33,362 nt of DNA, from contig JAKVKZ010000037.1 of NCBI GenBank assembly GCA_022484565.1, positions 1 to 33,362 on the forward strand, given 5' to 3'. Below the pieces are notes generated by a model, which was given only the letters and a program-made list of their open reading frames with translations, made no database searches and had not been told where the DNA came from. Positions 14,173-22,300 of the stretch are shown piece by piece. The DNA is from Muribaculaceae bacterium. Lineage in GTDB: Bacteria > Bacteroidota > Bacteroidia > Bacteroidales > Muribaculaceae. A program made the position numbers and the translations under genes. Positions within the stretch are counted from its first letter, which is position 1, and every line of letters begins with the position of its first letter.

Positions 14173-15309
14173 TTAATATTTGTGAGAATCATCGCTCATT
14201 TCCTCTGGAGTGATAGGCTTCCTGTTCATAGCCCGCCATACATATATTATATAGGCAAGGACAAACGGGATGAAGAGTGATACCCAACTCATCACCGACA
14301 GCGTGAAATAGCTTGATGAACTGTTGTAGATGGTGAGTGAACTTGCCGGATTGAGCAACGAAGGATAGTAGGGAGTGGCGTTGTAACCTACAACCCAGAA
14401 CAATGTGAGAACCACCAAAACAGTGCCTAAACCGGCATACCAGATGCCATATTTGAAATGCTTACTCCAAACTGAACGCGCAAAAGCATAGAGCACAAGA
14501 ACCACTCCAAGCAGCAGGATAACCAATACCCACCACATGGTGAAATAGTTGTGGAAGAATTTGAACGGTACACTTGTGAAAGTGCCGTCGGGATTGGTCT
14601 GCAGGCCATCGGAAGTGAGGACTATGCCAAGGAAAACGAGGAACAATACGACAAAAATCAAGCCGTTGACAAGCAATGCCTTGCGGCAACGCTCGAAAGT
14701 GGACTCATCATCGATATTGTTCATGAAATACATGGCTGCAAGAGTTCGTGCAAGGAAAAGCACCACAAAACCGAGGCAAAGATTCTTCCAGCAGAAAATG
14801 GCTTCAAGCCCGTGTGTAGGTGCCCATTGGGAGATTACCGGAGCACTGGAATTGACCAGACTTGCCTTTTCAATTGTGAATTCAGAGCCAAAGAAGAATG
14901 TGGCAACAGCAACACCAAGCAGAATACATCCGAAAGCACCATTAAGGAGCAGGAAAATGTCGTAGGTGCGAGTGCCGAAAATGTTGCGAGGCTTGCTGCG
15001 GAATTCGTAAGAGACCGCCTGAAGGACAAATCCCAAAAGGATAAGAACCCATAGCCAGTAAGCACCGCCGAAACTTGTGGAATAGAACAACGGGAAAGAG
15101 GCGAAAAACGCGCCACCGAAAGTGACGAGAGTTGTGAACGTGAACTCCCATTTGCGGCCAAGAGAATTGACCATCATGGTTCGACGCATGTCGTCGCCAG
15201 CCTCAAACAAAAGAGTTTGACCTCCCTGCACAAAGAGCAGGAACACCAACAGTGCGCCCAAGATTGAGATGAGCAGCCACCAATATTGTTGCAAAAATTC
15301 GTAGGTCAT
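14173..15309 (-). CDS. cydB: Cytochrome bd ubiquinol oxidase subunit II
   Basis: This 378-residue, multi-spanning membrane subunit has the family's usual length and hydrophobic profile. Recognisable parts are YWWLLISILGALLVFLLFVQGGQ at the N-terminus with the conserved QGGQTL region, the NSLGRKWEFT block, and FRSKPRNIFG in the cytoplasmic loop. With CydA it forms the high-affinity quinol oxidase that reduces trace oxygen to water in the inner membrane. Bacteroidales use this as their nanaerobic respiratory end point. The gene starts 5 nt after cydA and ends the operon. Confidence 0.95.
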   Translation of the reverse strand: MTYEFLQQYWWLLISILGALLVFLLFVQGGQTLLFEAGDDMRRTMMVNSLGRKWEFTFTTLVTFGGAFFASFPLFYSTSFGGAYWLWVLILLGFVLQAVSYEFRSKPRNIFGTRTYDIFLLLNGAFGCILLGVAVATFFFGSEFTIEKASLVNSSAPVISQWAPTHGLEAIFCWKNLCLGFVVLFLARTLAAMYFMNNIDDESTFERCRKALLVNGLIFVVLFLVFLGIVLTSDGLQTNPDGTFTSVPFKFFHNYFTMWWVLVILLLGVVLVLYAFARSVWSKHFKYGIWYAGLGTVLVVLTLFWVVGYNATPYYPSLLNPASSLTIYNSSSSYFTLSVMSWVSLFIPFVLAYIIYVWRAMNRKPITPEEMSDDSHKY

Positions 15310-15314
15310 GGCAA

Positions 15315-16886
15315 TTAAATTTTAGCGTTATCAATATTTTCTTTCGACCGTTTTGAAATCTGCTTGAACATGATGCTGAGTTCAGCAATGAGCAGAGCGG
15401 TGAAAATTACCGCGAAGATGAAGAATGTGAGTACCACCGACGATGAAGGAATGTCGGAAATAGCGGCCTTGTTAGGCATAAGTCCTTCAATGGCCCATGG
15501 CTGACGGCCAAGCTCGGCAGTAATCCAACCGGCTTCGCTGCAAATCCATACGGCGGGAATGGAGAGAATAGCAATCCATTGCAGCCATTTGTTGTCGGCG
15601 AGTATAGACTTCTTTTTATAAACCAAGAACAGTACCACGACAAAGAACAGCAGGAAATAGCCTCCGAGAGTGACCATTACGCGGAAAGCGTAGAAAGTCA
15701 TAGGCACGTTAGGCACTGCTTCGGACGGGCTGTCGAGATAGCCATAACCGAAATATTGGAAATTTTTCTCGATGGCAGCGCGCGCAATGTCCATTGCAGC
15801 TTTGTCGCCTTTCTTCTTTGCGGTGTCGAAAGCTTTAAGCGCTTCGTGAGCCTGCTTGCCGAGGGCGATGCGGTCGGCATAGGAGACATTGTGGACTGTG
15901 TCGCCATTTTGGGTTATCTCAATACCGTCGATAAGGTCGTTGATGCCAGGCACAAAGGCGTTTGGATCGCCAGTGGCAAGGAAGGACAGACCTTTCGGCA
16001 TGGAAATGTTGAGCAAATATTCATTTTCATTGTTGGTGCAGCATTTGTTTGGATTCAAAATGCCGAAAGCGGTTATGCTTTGGCCGCATTGACCATGGTA
16101 GAGACCTTCCATTGCAGCAAGTTTCATAGGCTGCACGCGGCTGACCACCTTTGCGGAACCGTCGCCGGTGAAGATTGTCAGGACAATGCCTGCAAGACCA
16201 ACCCAACTGGCAATCTTAATGCTTCGGATGGCCATTTCATTGTTGCGCTTCTTAAGCAGGAACCATGCGCTGACGCCGATGACGAATACAGCACCTAACG
16301 TCCAACCGCTTAGGACGGTGTGGAAGAATTTGTTGAGCGCTACAGGCGACAGTGCGACTGCGCTGAAACTCTCCATCACGTTGCGCATCTGCTCAGGGTC
16401 GAACTTCATGCCGACAGGATATTGCATCCAAGAATTGGCAACGAGTATCCAGAAAGCTGAAATTGTGGCTCCAAGGCCAGTAAGCCAAGTTGAAGCGAGA
16501 TGGAAACCTGGACCTACCTTCTTCCAACCGAAGAACATCACGGCAATGAAAGTGGATTCCATGAAGAAGGCGATGATGCCTTCCACAGCGAGAGGAGCGC
16601 CGAAAATGTCACCTACGAACCAACTGTAGTTGGACCAGTTGGTGCCAAATTCGAACTCGAGGATGATGCCGGTGGCAACGCCGATGGCGAAGTTGATGCC
16701 GAAAAGCGTCATCCAAAACTTCGTGGTGCCAAGCCATTTAGCATCACGCGTCTTATAGTAGATTGTCTCCATAATCCCTACGATTACGGCCAATCCCAAT
16801 GTCAACGGTACGAACAGCCAGTGGTAAATGGCTGTAAGGGCGAATTGCGCCCGCGACCAATCGACTAAACTCATTAAGTCGTTCAT
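15315..16886 (-). CDS. cydA: Cytochrome bd ubiquinol oxidase subunit I
   Basis: The 523-residue haem-bearing subunit has the key family landmarks. YHWLFVPLTLGL carries the His22 haem ligand, EGIIAFFMESTF the paired Glu of the proton and haem site, and KFFHTVLSGW the second haem His. PMTFYAFRVMV holds the Met ligand, and AGWITAELGRQPW is the conserved C-terminal block. The quinol-binding loop (KLAAMEGLY onward) keeps the Lys and Glu, and includes an unusual Cys-containing stretch (CGQS and NPNKCC). The short DUF4492 gene lies upstream and cydB 5 nt downstream. One operon from the promoter at 17216-17247 is likely. Confidence 0.96.
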   Translation of the reverse strand: MNDLMSLVDWSRAQFALTAIYHWLFVPLTLGLAVIVGIMETIYYKTRDAKWLGTTKFWMTLFGINFAIGVATGIILEFEFGTNWSNYSWFVGDIFGAPLAVEGIIAFFMESTFIAVMFFGWKKVGPGFHLASTWLTGLGATISAFWILVANSWMQYPVGMKFDPEQMRNVMESFSAVALSPVALNKFFHTVLSGWTLGAVFVIGVSAWFLLKKRNNEMAIRSIKIASWVGLAGIVLTIFTGDGSAKVVSRVQPMKLAAMEGLYHGQCGQSITAFGILNPNKCCTNNENEYLLNISMPKGLSFLATGDPNAFVPGINDLIDGIEITQNGDTVHNVSYADRIALGKQAHEALKAFDTAKKKGDKAAMDIARAAIEKNFQYFGYGYLDSPSEAVPNVPMTFYAFRVMVTLGGYFLLFFVVVLFLVYKKKSILADNKWLQWIAILSIPAVWICSEAGWITAELGRQPWAIEGLMPNKAAISDIPSSSVVLTFFIFAVIFTALLIAELSIMFKQISKRSKENIDNAKI

Positions 16887-16950
16887 GCTGAAAAAGAGAT
16901 TATTAAGTTATTAAATGATTTGATTGAATACATATTATAATAATGTGTCG

Positions 16951-17196
16951 TTATTTGTCGTGCATCAATTCGTTGCGTACGTGCTGCGCACGGTCGGCAT
17001 CGTTATTGAAATTCGACTTCAGAAAATTCGGGAAAAAGAGCACTTTAAGAACCACAAAAATGATGAAAAGCTTTATTAAAATCAAAATCCAGAGCGTTTT
17101 GCCGATGGTCATGTTGCGGAAGCCGTCGACGTAGAGGTCAACGATTCTGCGAAACAAATTCATGCGCTTGTCCTTATTCTCAATAGCTTTTTCCAT
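16951..17196 (-). CDS. DUF4492 small membrane protein linked to cytochrome bd
   Basis: The 81-residue product has a charged N-terminal stretch, then the conserved segment NLFRRIVDLYVDGFRNMT. One transmembrane helix (LWILILIKLFIIFVVLKVLFF) and a short soluble tail follow. This matches DUF4492, which I know as a frequent neighbour upstream of cydAB in Bacteroidetes and some Campylobacterota. Here it is the first gene of the cyd operon. A single-helix protein in this place could be an accessory subunit, analogous to but not homologous with CydX. Its function has not been shown to my knowledge. Confidence 0.85.
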   Translation of the reverse strand: MEKAIENKDKRMNLFRRIVDLYVDGFRNMTIGKTLWILILIKLFIIFVVLKVLFFPNFLKSNFNNDADRAQHVRNELMHDK

Positions 17197-17215
17197 AAAA
17201 TTTATGAAAAGTCTT

Positions 17216-17247
17216 CAAATGTAGTTACTCGAAGCGAAACTGGCAAA
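17216..17247 (-). promoter_or_regulatory. Promoter of the DUF4492-cydA-cydB operon
   Basis: On the minus strand TTTG (17244-17247), a 20-nt spacer and TACATTTG (17216-17223) match the full Bacteroidetes promoter pattern. The DUF4492 start codon lies 19 nt downstream of the -7 box. Confidence 0.75.
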
Positions 17248-17413
17248 TATTTTGATTAATTTTTTTGAAATGGGGAGGAAAATAGATGGAAACCTAATTG
17301 TGTAATAGCTTTAGTGTGATAATTATCATTAAGATGATGTATAATTAATTTTTACAATTCAGAATAATTTATAGAAATTTCATTGAAAATAATAAATTTA
17401 TGTTTAAAATTTG

Positions 17414-17421
17414 TATTTTTG
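17414..17421 (+). promoter_or_regulatory. -7 box of the WG-repeat gene
   Basis: TATTTTTG matches TAnnTTTG. It lies inside the longer open frame that begins at TTG 17383 and so supports the downstream ATG at 17473 as the true start. Confidence 0.5.
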
Positions 17422-17472
17422 TGCCAAGAATCTGTATTAAGAAAATTAGCTAATCAGATAAAACACATAAAA

Positions 17473-19341
17473 ATGGAAAAGATAAAACTTTGTAAGAGTA
17501 GAATATTTCCAATAAATATATGTCGAAATATATTTATGGTGATGTTGATTTCAATATTAGTTTCAGCGTATGCAAATGGAAGTAAATCAAATCTAAAACG
17601 TACCAAGTATAAAACTACTGGATTGTATGGCTTTGTGAATGAAGGGAAGAAAACTGGCTGGTGGGCATTATCGTCGATGCAAGGTGATAATGTGGAGATG
17701 AATTCAGGTTTTAGTGATAATTGGCGTGTGCCTGCAATATATGATGATGTTTCCGATGAGTTTTGTGAAGATTTAGCGGCGGTCTTTTTTAATGGACATG
17801 TGGGGTTTATTGACCAATTTAATAGGATGGTAATACCTCCAAAATACCTGCCATCGAAGAAATTGAATGGATTCAAATTTGGCTTGTCAGCAGTTAATGT
17901 AAATGGAAAATATGGATATATAAACAAAAAAGGCGAAGTAGTGATTCCTGCCATATATGATTATGCGGAGAATTTTGATGATAACCTTTTAGCTACTGTA
18001 GTAATGAATAAGAGATATGGAGCTATCGACTTAACTGGCGATACAGTGGTGCCATGCAAATTCTTGAAGGAAGAACTTATGAAATTTGTGCCTATTCAAA
18101 ATAAACTGTATCGTGCTGCTACAAAACTTGTGAAAAGTAATTTCCAAGCTGGTAAATATAAGAAAATTCAGGATGGAATTTATAGTGTGGCTGAAGAAGT
18201 CGGTCAACATTTGTCAGATACAGCGTATAAGTATGAATTACCAAAGATTAAGCCAATAATTTTTGCAAAAGATACTGCTCATTATGGAATGAAATTACCT
18301 GGTGATACTATGTGGATAGTAAAGCCGATGTACAGTAAAATATTAAGTATAGGTGATGGCTTTTATGAGGTTGATAAAGATTGGCACAAGGGCATTGTTG
18401 ATTTATACGGACGTACGATAATTCCTTGCATATATGCAGCTATTGAATATCAACCAAAGGCAAATCTATTCGTTATGGGAGGTGGATATAAATTATTTGG
18501 TAAGAGTTATGATTTGTACGGATTAACTGACGCCAATGGATATATGATAATTCCACCAACGTACGAATCAATTTTTAAATACGATAAAGGAGTGTCGAAT
18601 GCGATGTTATTGGGAATGCTGTTTCAGATAGATAAAGATGGACTGATGCCAACTGAGGATGCGTTATCGTTAACTCGTGCAATGGTGGCAAATGCCAATA
18701 ATCAAGACAAACAAGCAGACTTAACTTGTTTAACTTATGCGCGACCCGATATAGCAGAGATACATCGCCAACGTGGATTATGCAGAAAAGAGATGGATTT
18801 AATAGGTCAGGGAATAAAAGATTTAAGTATAGCCCATGAATTGGAACCTTCAAATAAAGAGATAACGCAAGAGATGAAAGATTTGAAAGGAATACGTAAT
18901 TCACGAAGACTGGACAATGTGCTGGCGATACTTCAAGTGGCATCGGCTGTGGCAACAACAGCAGCTACCATAGCGGGAGGAAACACGGTGGATGGAGGAA
19001 GCACATATTCAGATGATGGCTATTCAGGAGACAATTCATATATGTCGTCTTCTAAAAATGGATTAAGCAGAGAGGAATACCAGCAGCAATACGATAGATG
19101 GGTTGATGCGATGGAAAGACAGTATAACGGAAGTATGCATTCATCAAACGGAGCAACATACGTAAATGACAAGCAAAATATGAGAAGAATAAAAAAAGAG
19201 ATGGAACATGTGAGGAGAGAGGCTTCCCGACATGGTTATGTTATAAACCGTTCACAATGGGAAGATGCAAATGTAGAAGCATGTGGCCAAGGTGTAAATG
19301 ACCTTGAAATTGGAAAGCATGGAACAAGGCCAAGGAGATAG
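17473..19341 (+). CDS. WG-repeat protein with TPR-like segment
   Basis: The 622-residue product starts with a signal or anchor segment (NIFMVMLISILVSAYANG), so it is probably exported. At least five WG-type repeats follow between about residues 40 and 390, recognised by GxxGxID or GYIN followed by a hydrophobic-IPP/IP-x-Y end; examples are YGYINKKGEVVIPAIYD and YGLTDANGYMIIPPTYE. A single TPR-like helical pair follows (EIHRQRGLCRKEMDL to ELEPSNKE). The tail is low-complexity and rich in Gly, Ser and Tyr, then charged and helical. WG repeats are thought to mediate binding, but no enzyme motif is present. The gene is clearly richer in A and T than its neighbours, a possible sign of transfer or relaxed selection. 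I reject the extended TTG start because the promoter lies inside it. Confidence 0.8.
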   Translation: MEKIKLCKSRIFPINICRNIFMVMLISILVSAYANGSKSNLKRTKYKTTGLYGFVNEGKKTGWWALSSMQGDNVEMNSGFSDNWRVPAIYDDVSDEFCEDLAAVFFNGHVGFIDQFNRMVIPPKYLPSKKLNGFKFGLSAVNVNGKYGYINKKGEVVIPAIYDYAENFDDNLLATVVMNKRYGAIDLTGDTVVPCKFLKEELMKFVPIQNKLYRAATKLVKSNFQAGKYKKIQDGIYSVAEEVGQHLSDTAYKYELPKIKPIIFAKDTAHYGMKLPGDTMWIVKPMYSKILSIGDGFYEVDKDWHKGIVDLYGRTIIPCIYAAIEYQPKANLFVMGGGYKLFGKSYDLYGLTDANGYMIIPPTYESIFKYDKGVSNAMLLGMLFQIDKDGLMPTEDALSLTRAMVANANNQDKQADLTCLTYARPDIAEIHRQRGLCRKEMDLIGQGIKDLSIAHELEPSNKEITQEMKDLKGIRNSRRLDNVLAILQVASAVATTAATIAGGNTVDGGSTYSDDGYSGDNSYMSSSKNGLSREEYQQQYDRWVDAMERQYNGSMHSSNGATYVNDKQNMRRIKKEMEHVRREASRHGYVINRSQWEDANVEACGQGVNDLEIGKHGTRPRR

Positions 19342-19468
19342 ATATGATAAAAGAGCGATTATCTGTTTGGTCTCTAATAGATACCTTTTGTCGAGATTCT
19401 CGGATGTTAGTTGAAAATACTGGAATAAAAATTTTTGGATGTATCGGCATTTGTAGAGGAAATTTCTG

Positions 19469-19476
19469 TAACTTTG
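19469..19476 (+). promoter_or_regulatory. -7 box of the DUF4494-yggS unit
   Basis: TAACTTTG matches TAnnTTTG and lies 44 nt before the ATG. No -33 element at the usual spacing is evident. Confidence 0.55.
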
Positions 19477-19520
19477 CAGAGAATTAACTTGAATAATAAC
19501 TAAAAAAGAATTAAAGAAAT

Positions 19521-19991
19521 ATGTCGAATTGGTTTGAATGCAAAGTTCGGTACGACAAGATGCTGGAGACTGGCATACAGAAGACTGTGACGGAACCTTA
19601 TATGGTTGACGCACTATCATTCACTGAGGCTGAGGCCCGGATAACTGAGGAAATTACCCCTTTTATATCTGGCGAGTTTACGGTGTCGGCAGTGAAACGT
19701 ACGAACATCTGCGAGATTTTCTACGACGAGACGGGTGACCGCTGGTATAAGGTTAAGGTGAATTTCATCACGATTGATGAAAAGACGGCGGTGGAAAAAC
19801 GCACGGCTAACTATATGCTTGTTCAGGCTTCGGACTTCCAGAAATCTTATGACAATTTCATGGAGGGAATGAAGGGGACAATGGCTGATTTTGAGATTGC
19901 ATCTATTGTTGAGACTCCAATTATGGACGTTTTCAAGGTTAACCTTGAGGACAAAGCTCCTGCTGCAACTGAGAAGAAGGCTGAGGATTAA
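19521..19991 (+). CDS. DUF4494 domain protein
   Basis: The 156-residue soluble protein matches DUF4494, a small Bacteroidetes family recognised by its N-terminal MSNWFECKVRYDK and the segments EPYMVDALSFTEAEARI and ICEIFYDETGDRWYKVKV. No catalytic motif is apparent and its function is unknown. There is no signal peptide, so it should be cytoplasmic. Its stop codon overlaps the start of yggS by one base (TAATG), which indicates translational coupling and a shared role or dosage with the PLP protein. The Ala/Lys-rich C-terminus is probably disordered. Confidence 0.88.
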   Translation: MSNWFECKVRYDKMLETGIQKTVTEPYMVDALSFTEAEARITEEITPFISGEFTVSAVKRTNICEIFYDETGDRWYKVKVNFITIDEKTAVEKRTANYMLVQASDFQKSYDNFMEGMKGTMADFEIASIVETPIMDVFKVNLEDKAPAATEKKAED

Positions 19992-20662
19992 TGAGCTGCA
20001 TAGCTGAAAACATAAAGAAAATTGACGACGAGCTGCCGCAAGGTGTACGCCTTGTGGCAGTGTCGAAGTTTCATCCCATAGAGAAGCTGAAAGAGGCTTA
20101 TGAGGCCGGACAGCGAATTTTTGGCGAGAATCATGTGCAGGAACTTGTGGCTAAGGCTCCGCAAATGCCTGATGACGTGGAATGGCATTTCATTGGCCAT
20201 CTGCAAAGCAATAAGGTTAAGGCGCTGATTCCTTATGTTAAGCTAATCCACAGCATTGACAGCCTGAAACTGCTTCAGTGCGTCAACAAGGAGGCTGCAA
20301 AGGCCGGTCGCATAGTGGATGTGCTGCTTCAGCTGCATGTGGCGAAAGAGGAGACTAAATTCGGGCTTAGCTGCGAGGATTGCGTAGAACTTGCCAAATC
20401 CGGCGCGATTGAAAGCATGAAGAATGTGAGAGTGTGCGGCGTGATGGGCATGGCGACGAATACAGATGATGAGGGAGAAGTCCGAAAGGAATTCAACGAA
20501 ATTAGGCAGGTTTTCGACAAACTAAAAACGGAACATTTTGCCTCAGCCGAATATTTCAGTGAGGTCAGCATGGGCATGAGCGGAGATTATCATATTGCTA
20601 TAGAAGAGGGTTCGACGATGGTGCGAATTGGCACTTCGGTGTTCGGGCCAAGGGAATATTGA
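19991..20662 (+). CDS. yggS: YggS/PLPHP-family PLP-binding protein
   Basis: The 223-residue protein is a member of the YggS/PROSC family, which binds pyridoxal phosphate in a TIM barrel and keeps B6 and amino acid pools balanced without known enzyme activity. It shows RLVAVSKFHP with the PLP-binding Lys, IFGENHVQE, WHFIGHLQSNK, and near the C-terminus VSMGMSGDYHIAIEEGST and VRIGTSVFG. Length is normal. The start codon overlaps the stop of the DUF4494 gene, so translation is coupled. A hairpin terminator follows at 20683-20702. Confidence 0.94.
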   Translation: MSCIAENIKKIDDELPQGVRLVAVSKFHPIEKLKEAYEAGQRIFGENHVQELVAKAPQMPDDVEWHFIGHLQSNKVKALIPYVKLIHSIDSLKLLQCVNKEAAKAGRIVDVLLQLHVAKEETKFGLSCEDCVELAKSGAIESMKNVRVCGVMGMATNTDDEGEVRKEFNEIRQVFDKLKTEHFASAEYFSEVSMGMSGDYHIAIEEGSTMVRIGTSVFGPREY

Positions 20663-20682
20663 GTCTAAATTGTGACTAAAAG

Positions 20683-20702
20683 ATGCGTAAAAACGCATTT
20701 TT
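20683..20702 (+). terminator. Terminator of the DUF4494-yggS unit
   Basis: ATGCGT and ACGCAT form a 6-bp stem around AAAA, followed by five T, about 20 nt past the yggS stop. Confidence 0.75.
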
Positions 20703-20832
20703 CTTTGATTCTTTACCTAAAAAACTCGTAGATTAAAGAAAAATGTGTAATTTTACTCGCGATTTTTGGGTCATTTTGAAATAATATCGAACATAAATCA
20801 ATTAATTATATTAAGTATTACCTTTAAGACAA

Positions 20833-22140
20833 ATGGAAATTAATCAAAATCAAAAGTCGAGTCATGTACTGCCAATCATCATTATGTTTGCGCTGTTTTT
20901 CATGATTGCGTTCGTCACTGGATTCCAAAATCCAATGGGTGTGATTGTAAAGAATCAATTTAACTTGAGCAATTTTCAATCGCAGTTGGGTAACTTCGCC
21001 AACTTTATCGCTTATGCGTTTATGGGAGTGCCTGCAGGGCTAATCCTTCAGAAAAAAGGCTATAAGGTGGCTTCTTTAACTGCTGTCGTATTCGGTATTG
21101 TAGGTGTAGCATTGATGTTCTTCGCTACACTTCCTGACCCAACCGACACAACAATGATTTACACATTGTATATAATTGGCGCATTTGTAGCCGGTTTCTC
21201 GATGTGTACTCTTAACACGGTGGTTAATCCTATGCTTAACACCCTTGGTGGTGGCGGCAAACGTGGCAATATGCTGCTTCAGTTTGGCGGTTCCTGCAAC
21301 TCTGTTGGTGCTACCATAGCTCCTATTCTCGTAGGATACCTTATCGGTGGCCAGGTAGAGAAGGCATCGCTGGTTGATGCCCGCGCCGCTTTATACGTGG
21401 CATTGGCAATTTTCATAATCGCCTTTATCGTATTGTTCTTATCAAAACTTCCTGAACCTATCCTTGATGAAATCGCAGAAAGCGGTGAACAGGAAAAGGT
21501 GAAGATGAGCGGAGCATTCCATTTCCCTAACTTTGTGTTCGGCATCATAGCAATTTTCGTTTATGTTGGCGTTGAAGTCGGCGTTGCCAATTTCTTGAAC
21601 CTATATCTGACGAAACCGTTAGTCGTTAACGGCGCTATAGTTGAGGGTCTGAAGATGTCGCCTGCCATAGCAGGAACAATTGTAGGCGCTTATTGGCTTT
21701 GCATGTTCTTTGGCCGTATCATTGGCGGTTCAGTTGGCTCATTTGTTACTCCAAAGTCAATGCTTGTGACAGTTACAGCTGTTTGCACTGTTCTATTGCT
21801 TTGTGGAATATATTTGCCAAATACAATGCTGTCGATATTCGGCACTCAAGTTCCATTGAATGCTGTGTTCTTCGTACTTTGCGGACTTTGCACATCGGTA
21901 ATGTGGGGCGGAATATTCAATATTGCGACAGAAGGAATGGGTAAATACACGGCTGTGGCATCCGGCATCTTTATGGTGATGGTTTGTGGCGGTGGTATTC
22001 TTCCGTTGCTTCAGGGTGCAGTTGCTGATGCAGTGTCATCCTACTTGTTAGGCTACTGGGTACTTGTTGTTTCAGTGGTTTACATTATGATTTATGCTCT
22101 CTGCTCCAAGTCGAAGGCTAAGGAGCCGGAGGCTGAATAA
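20833..22140 (+). CDS. FHS/FucP-type sugar MFS transporter, copy 1
   Basis: This 435-residue, 12-helix inner membrane protein belongs to the fucose-galactose-glucose H+ symporter (FHS) group of the major facilitator superfamily. Typical segments are the first helix FALFFMIAFVTGFQNPMG, the block GAFVAGFSMCTLNTVVNPML, and QFGGSCNSVGATIAPILVGYL. In the C-terminal half, YWLCMFFGRIIGG and VMWGGIFNIATEG are typical. The substrate, probably a hexose or other monosaccharide, cannot be decided from sequence. The second copy lies 160 nt downstream, separated by a strong terminator, so the two are separately transcribed. Confidence 0.88.
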   Translation: MEINQNQKSSHVLPIIIMFALFFMIAFVTGFQNPMGVIVKNQFNLSNFQSQLGNFANFIAYAFMGVPAGLILQKKGYKVASLTAVVFGIVGVALMFFATLPDPTDTTMIYTLYIIGAFVAGFSMCTLNTVVNPMLNTLGGGGKRGNMLLQFGGSCNSVGATIAPILVGYLIGGQVEKASLVDARAALYVALAIFIIAFIVLFLSKLPEPILDEIAESGEQEKVKMSGAFHFPNFVFGIIAIFVYVGVEVGVANFLNLYLTKPLVVNGAIVEGLKMSPAIAGTIVGAYWLCMFFGRIIGGSVGSFVTPKSMLVTVTAVCTVLLLCGIYLPNTMLSIFGTQVPLNAVFFVLCGLCTSVMWGGIFNIATEGMGKYTAVASGIFMVMVCGGGILPLLQGAVADAVSSYLLGYWVLVVSVVYIMIYALCSKSKAKEPEAE

Positions 22141-22157
22141 TATAGAAATTAATTTTT

Positions 22158-22201
22158 GCAAGTTCGGCTATGTTTAGTTAGCCGGACTTGCTAAATTTTT
22201 T
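22158..22201 (+). terminator. Terminator of the first FHS transporter
   Basis: GCAAGTTCGGCTA and TAGCCGGACTTGC form a 13-bp stem with one G-T pair around an 8-nt loop, followed by TAAATTTTTT. It lies 17 nt past the stop codon. Confidence 0.88.
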
Positions 22202-22300
22202 CTAAGATTTTTTCAATATAGAAAGATTGTTTTTTGTGATTTTTATCAATCACCGTGAAAATATTTGTTGAATGAATAAATAGACTTTTCGAACACGACC

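Noticed and set aside
14551-15054. A 167-codon plus-strand open frame antisense to cydB
   Set aside because: Shadow of cydB with no signature or promoter.
15579-16298. A 239-codon plus-strand open frame antisense to cydA
   Set aside because: CydA motifs are intact on the minus strand; the antisense product has no family features.
17317-17328. Palindrome TGATAATTATCA between cyd and the WG-repeat gene
   Set aside because: Twelve AT-rich bases in an AT-rich spacer can occur by chance, and it is not placed over either promoter.
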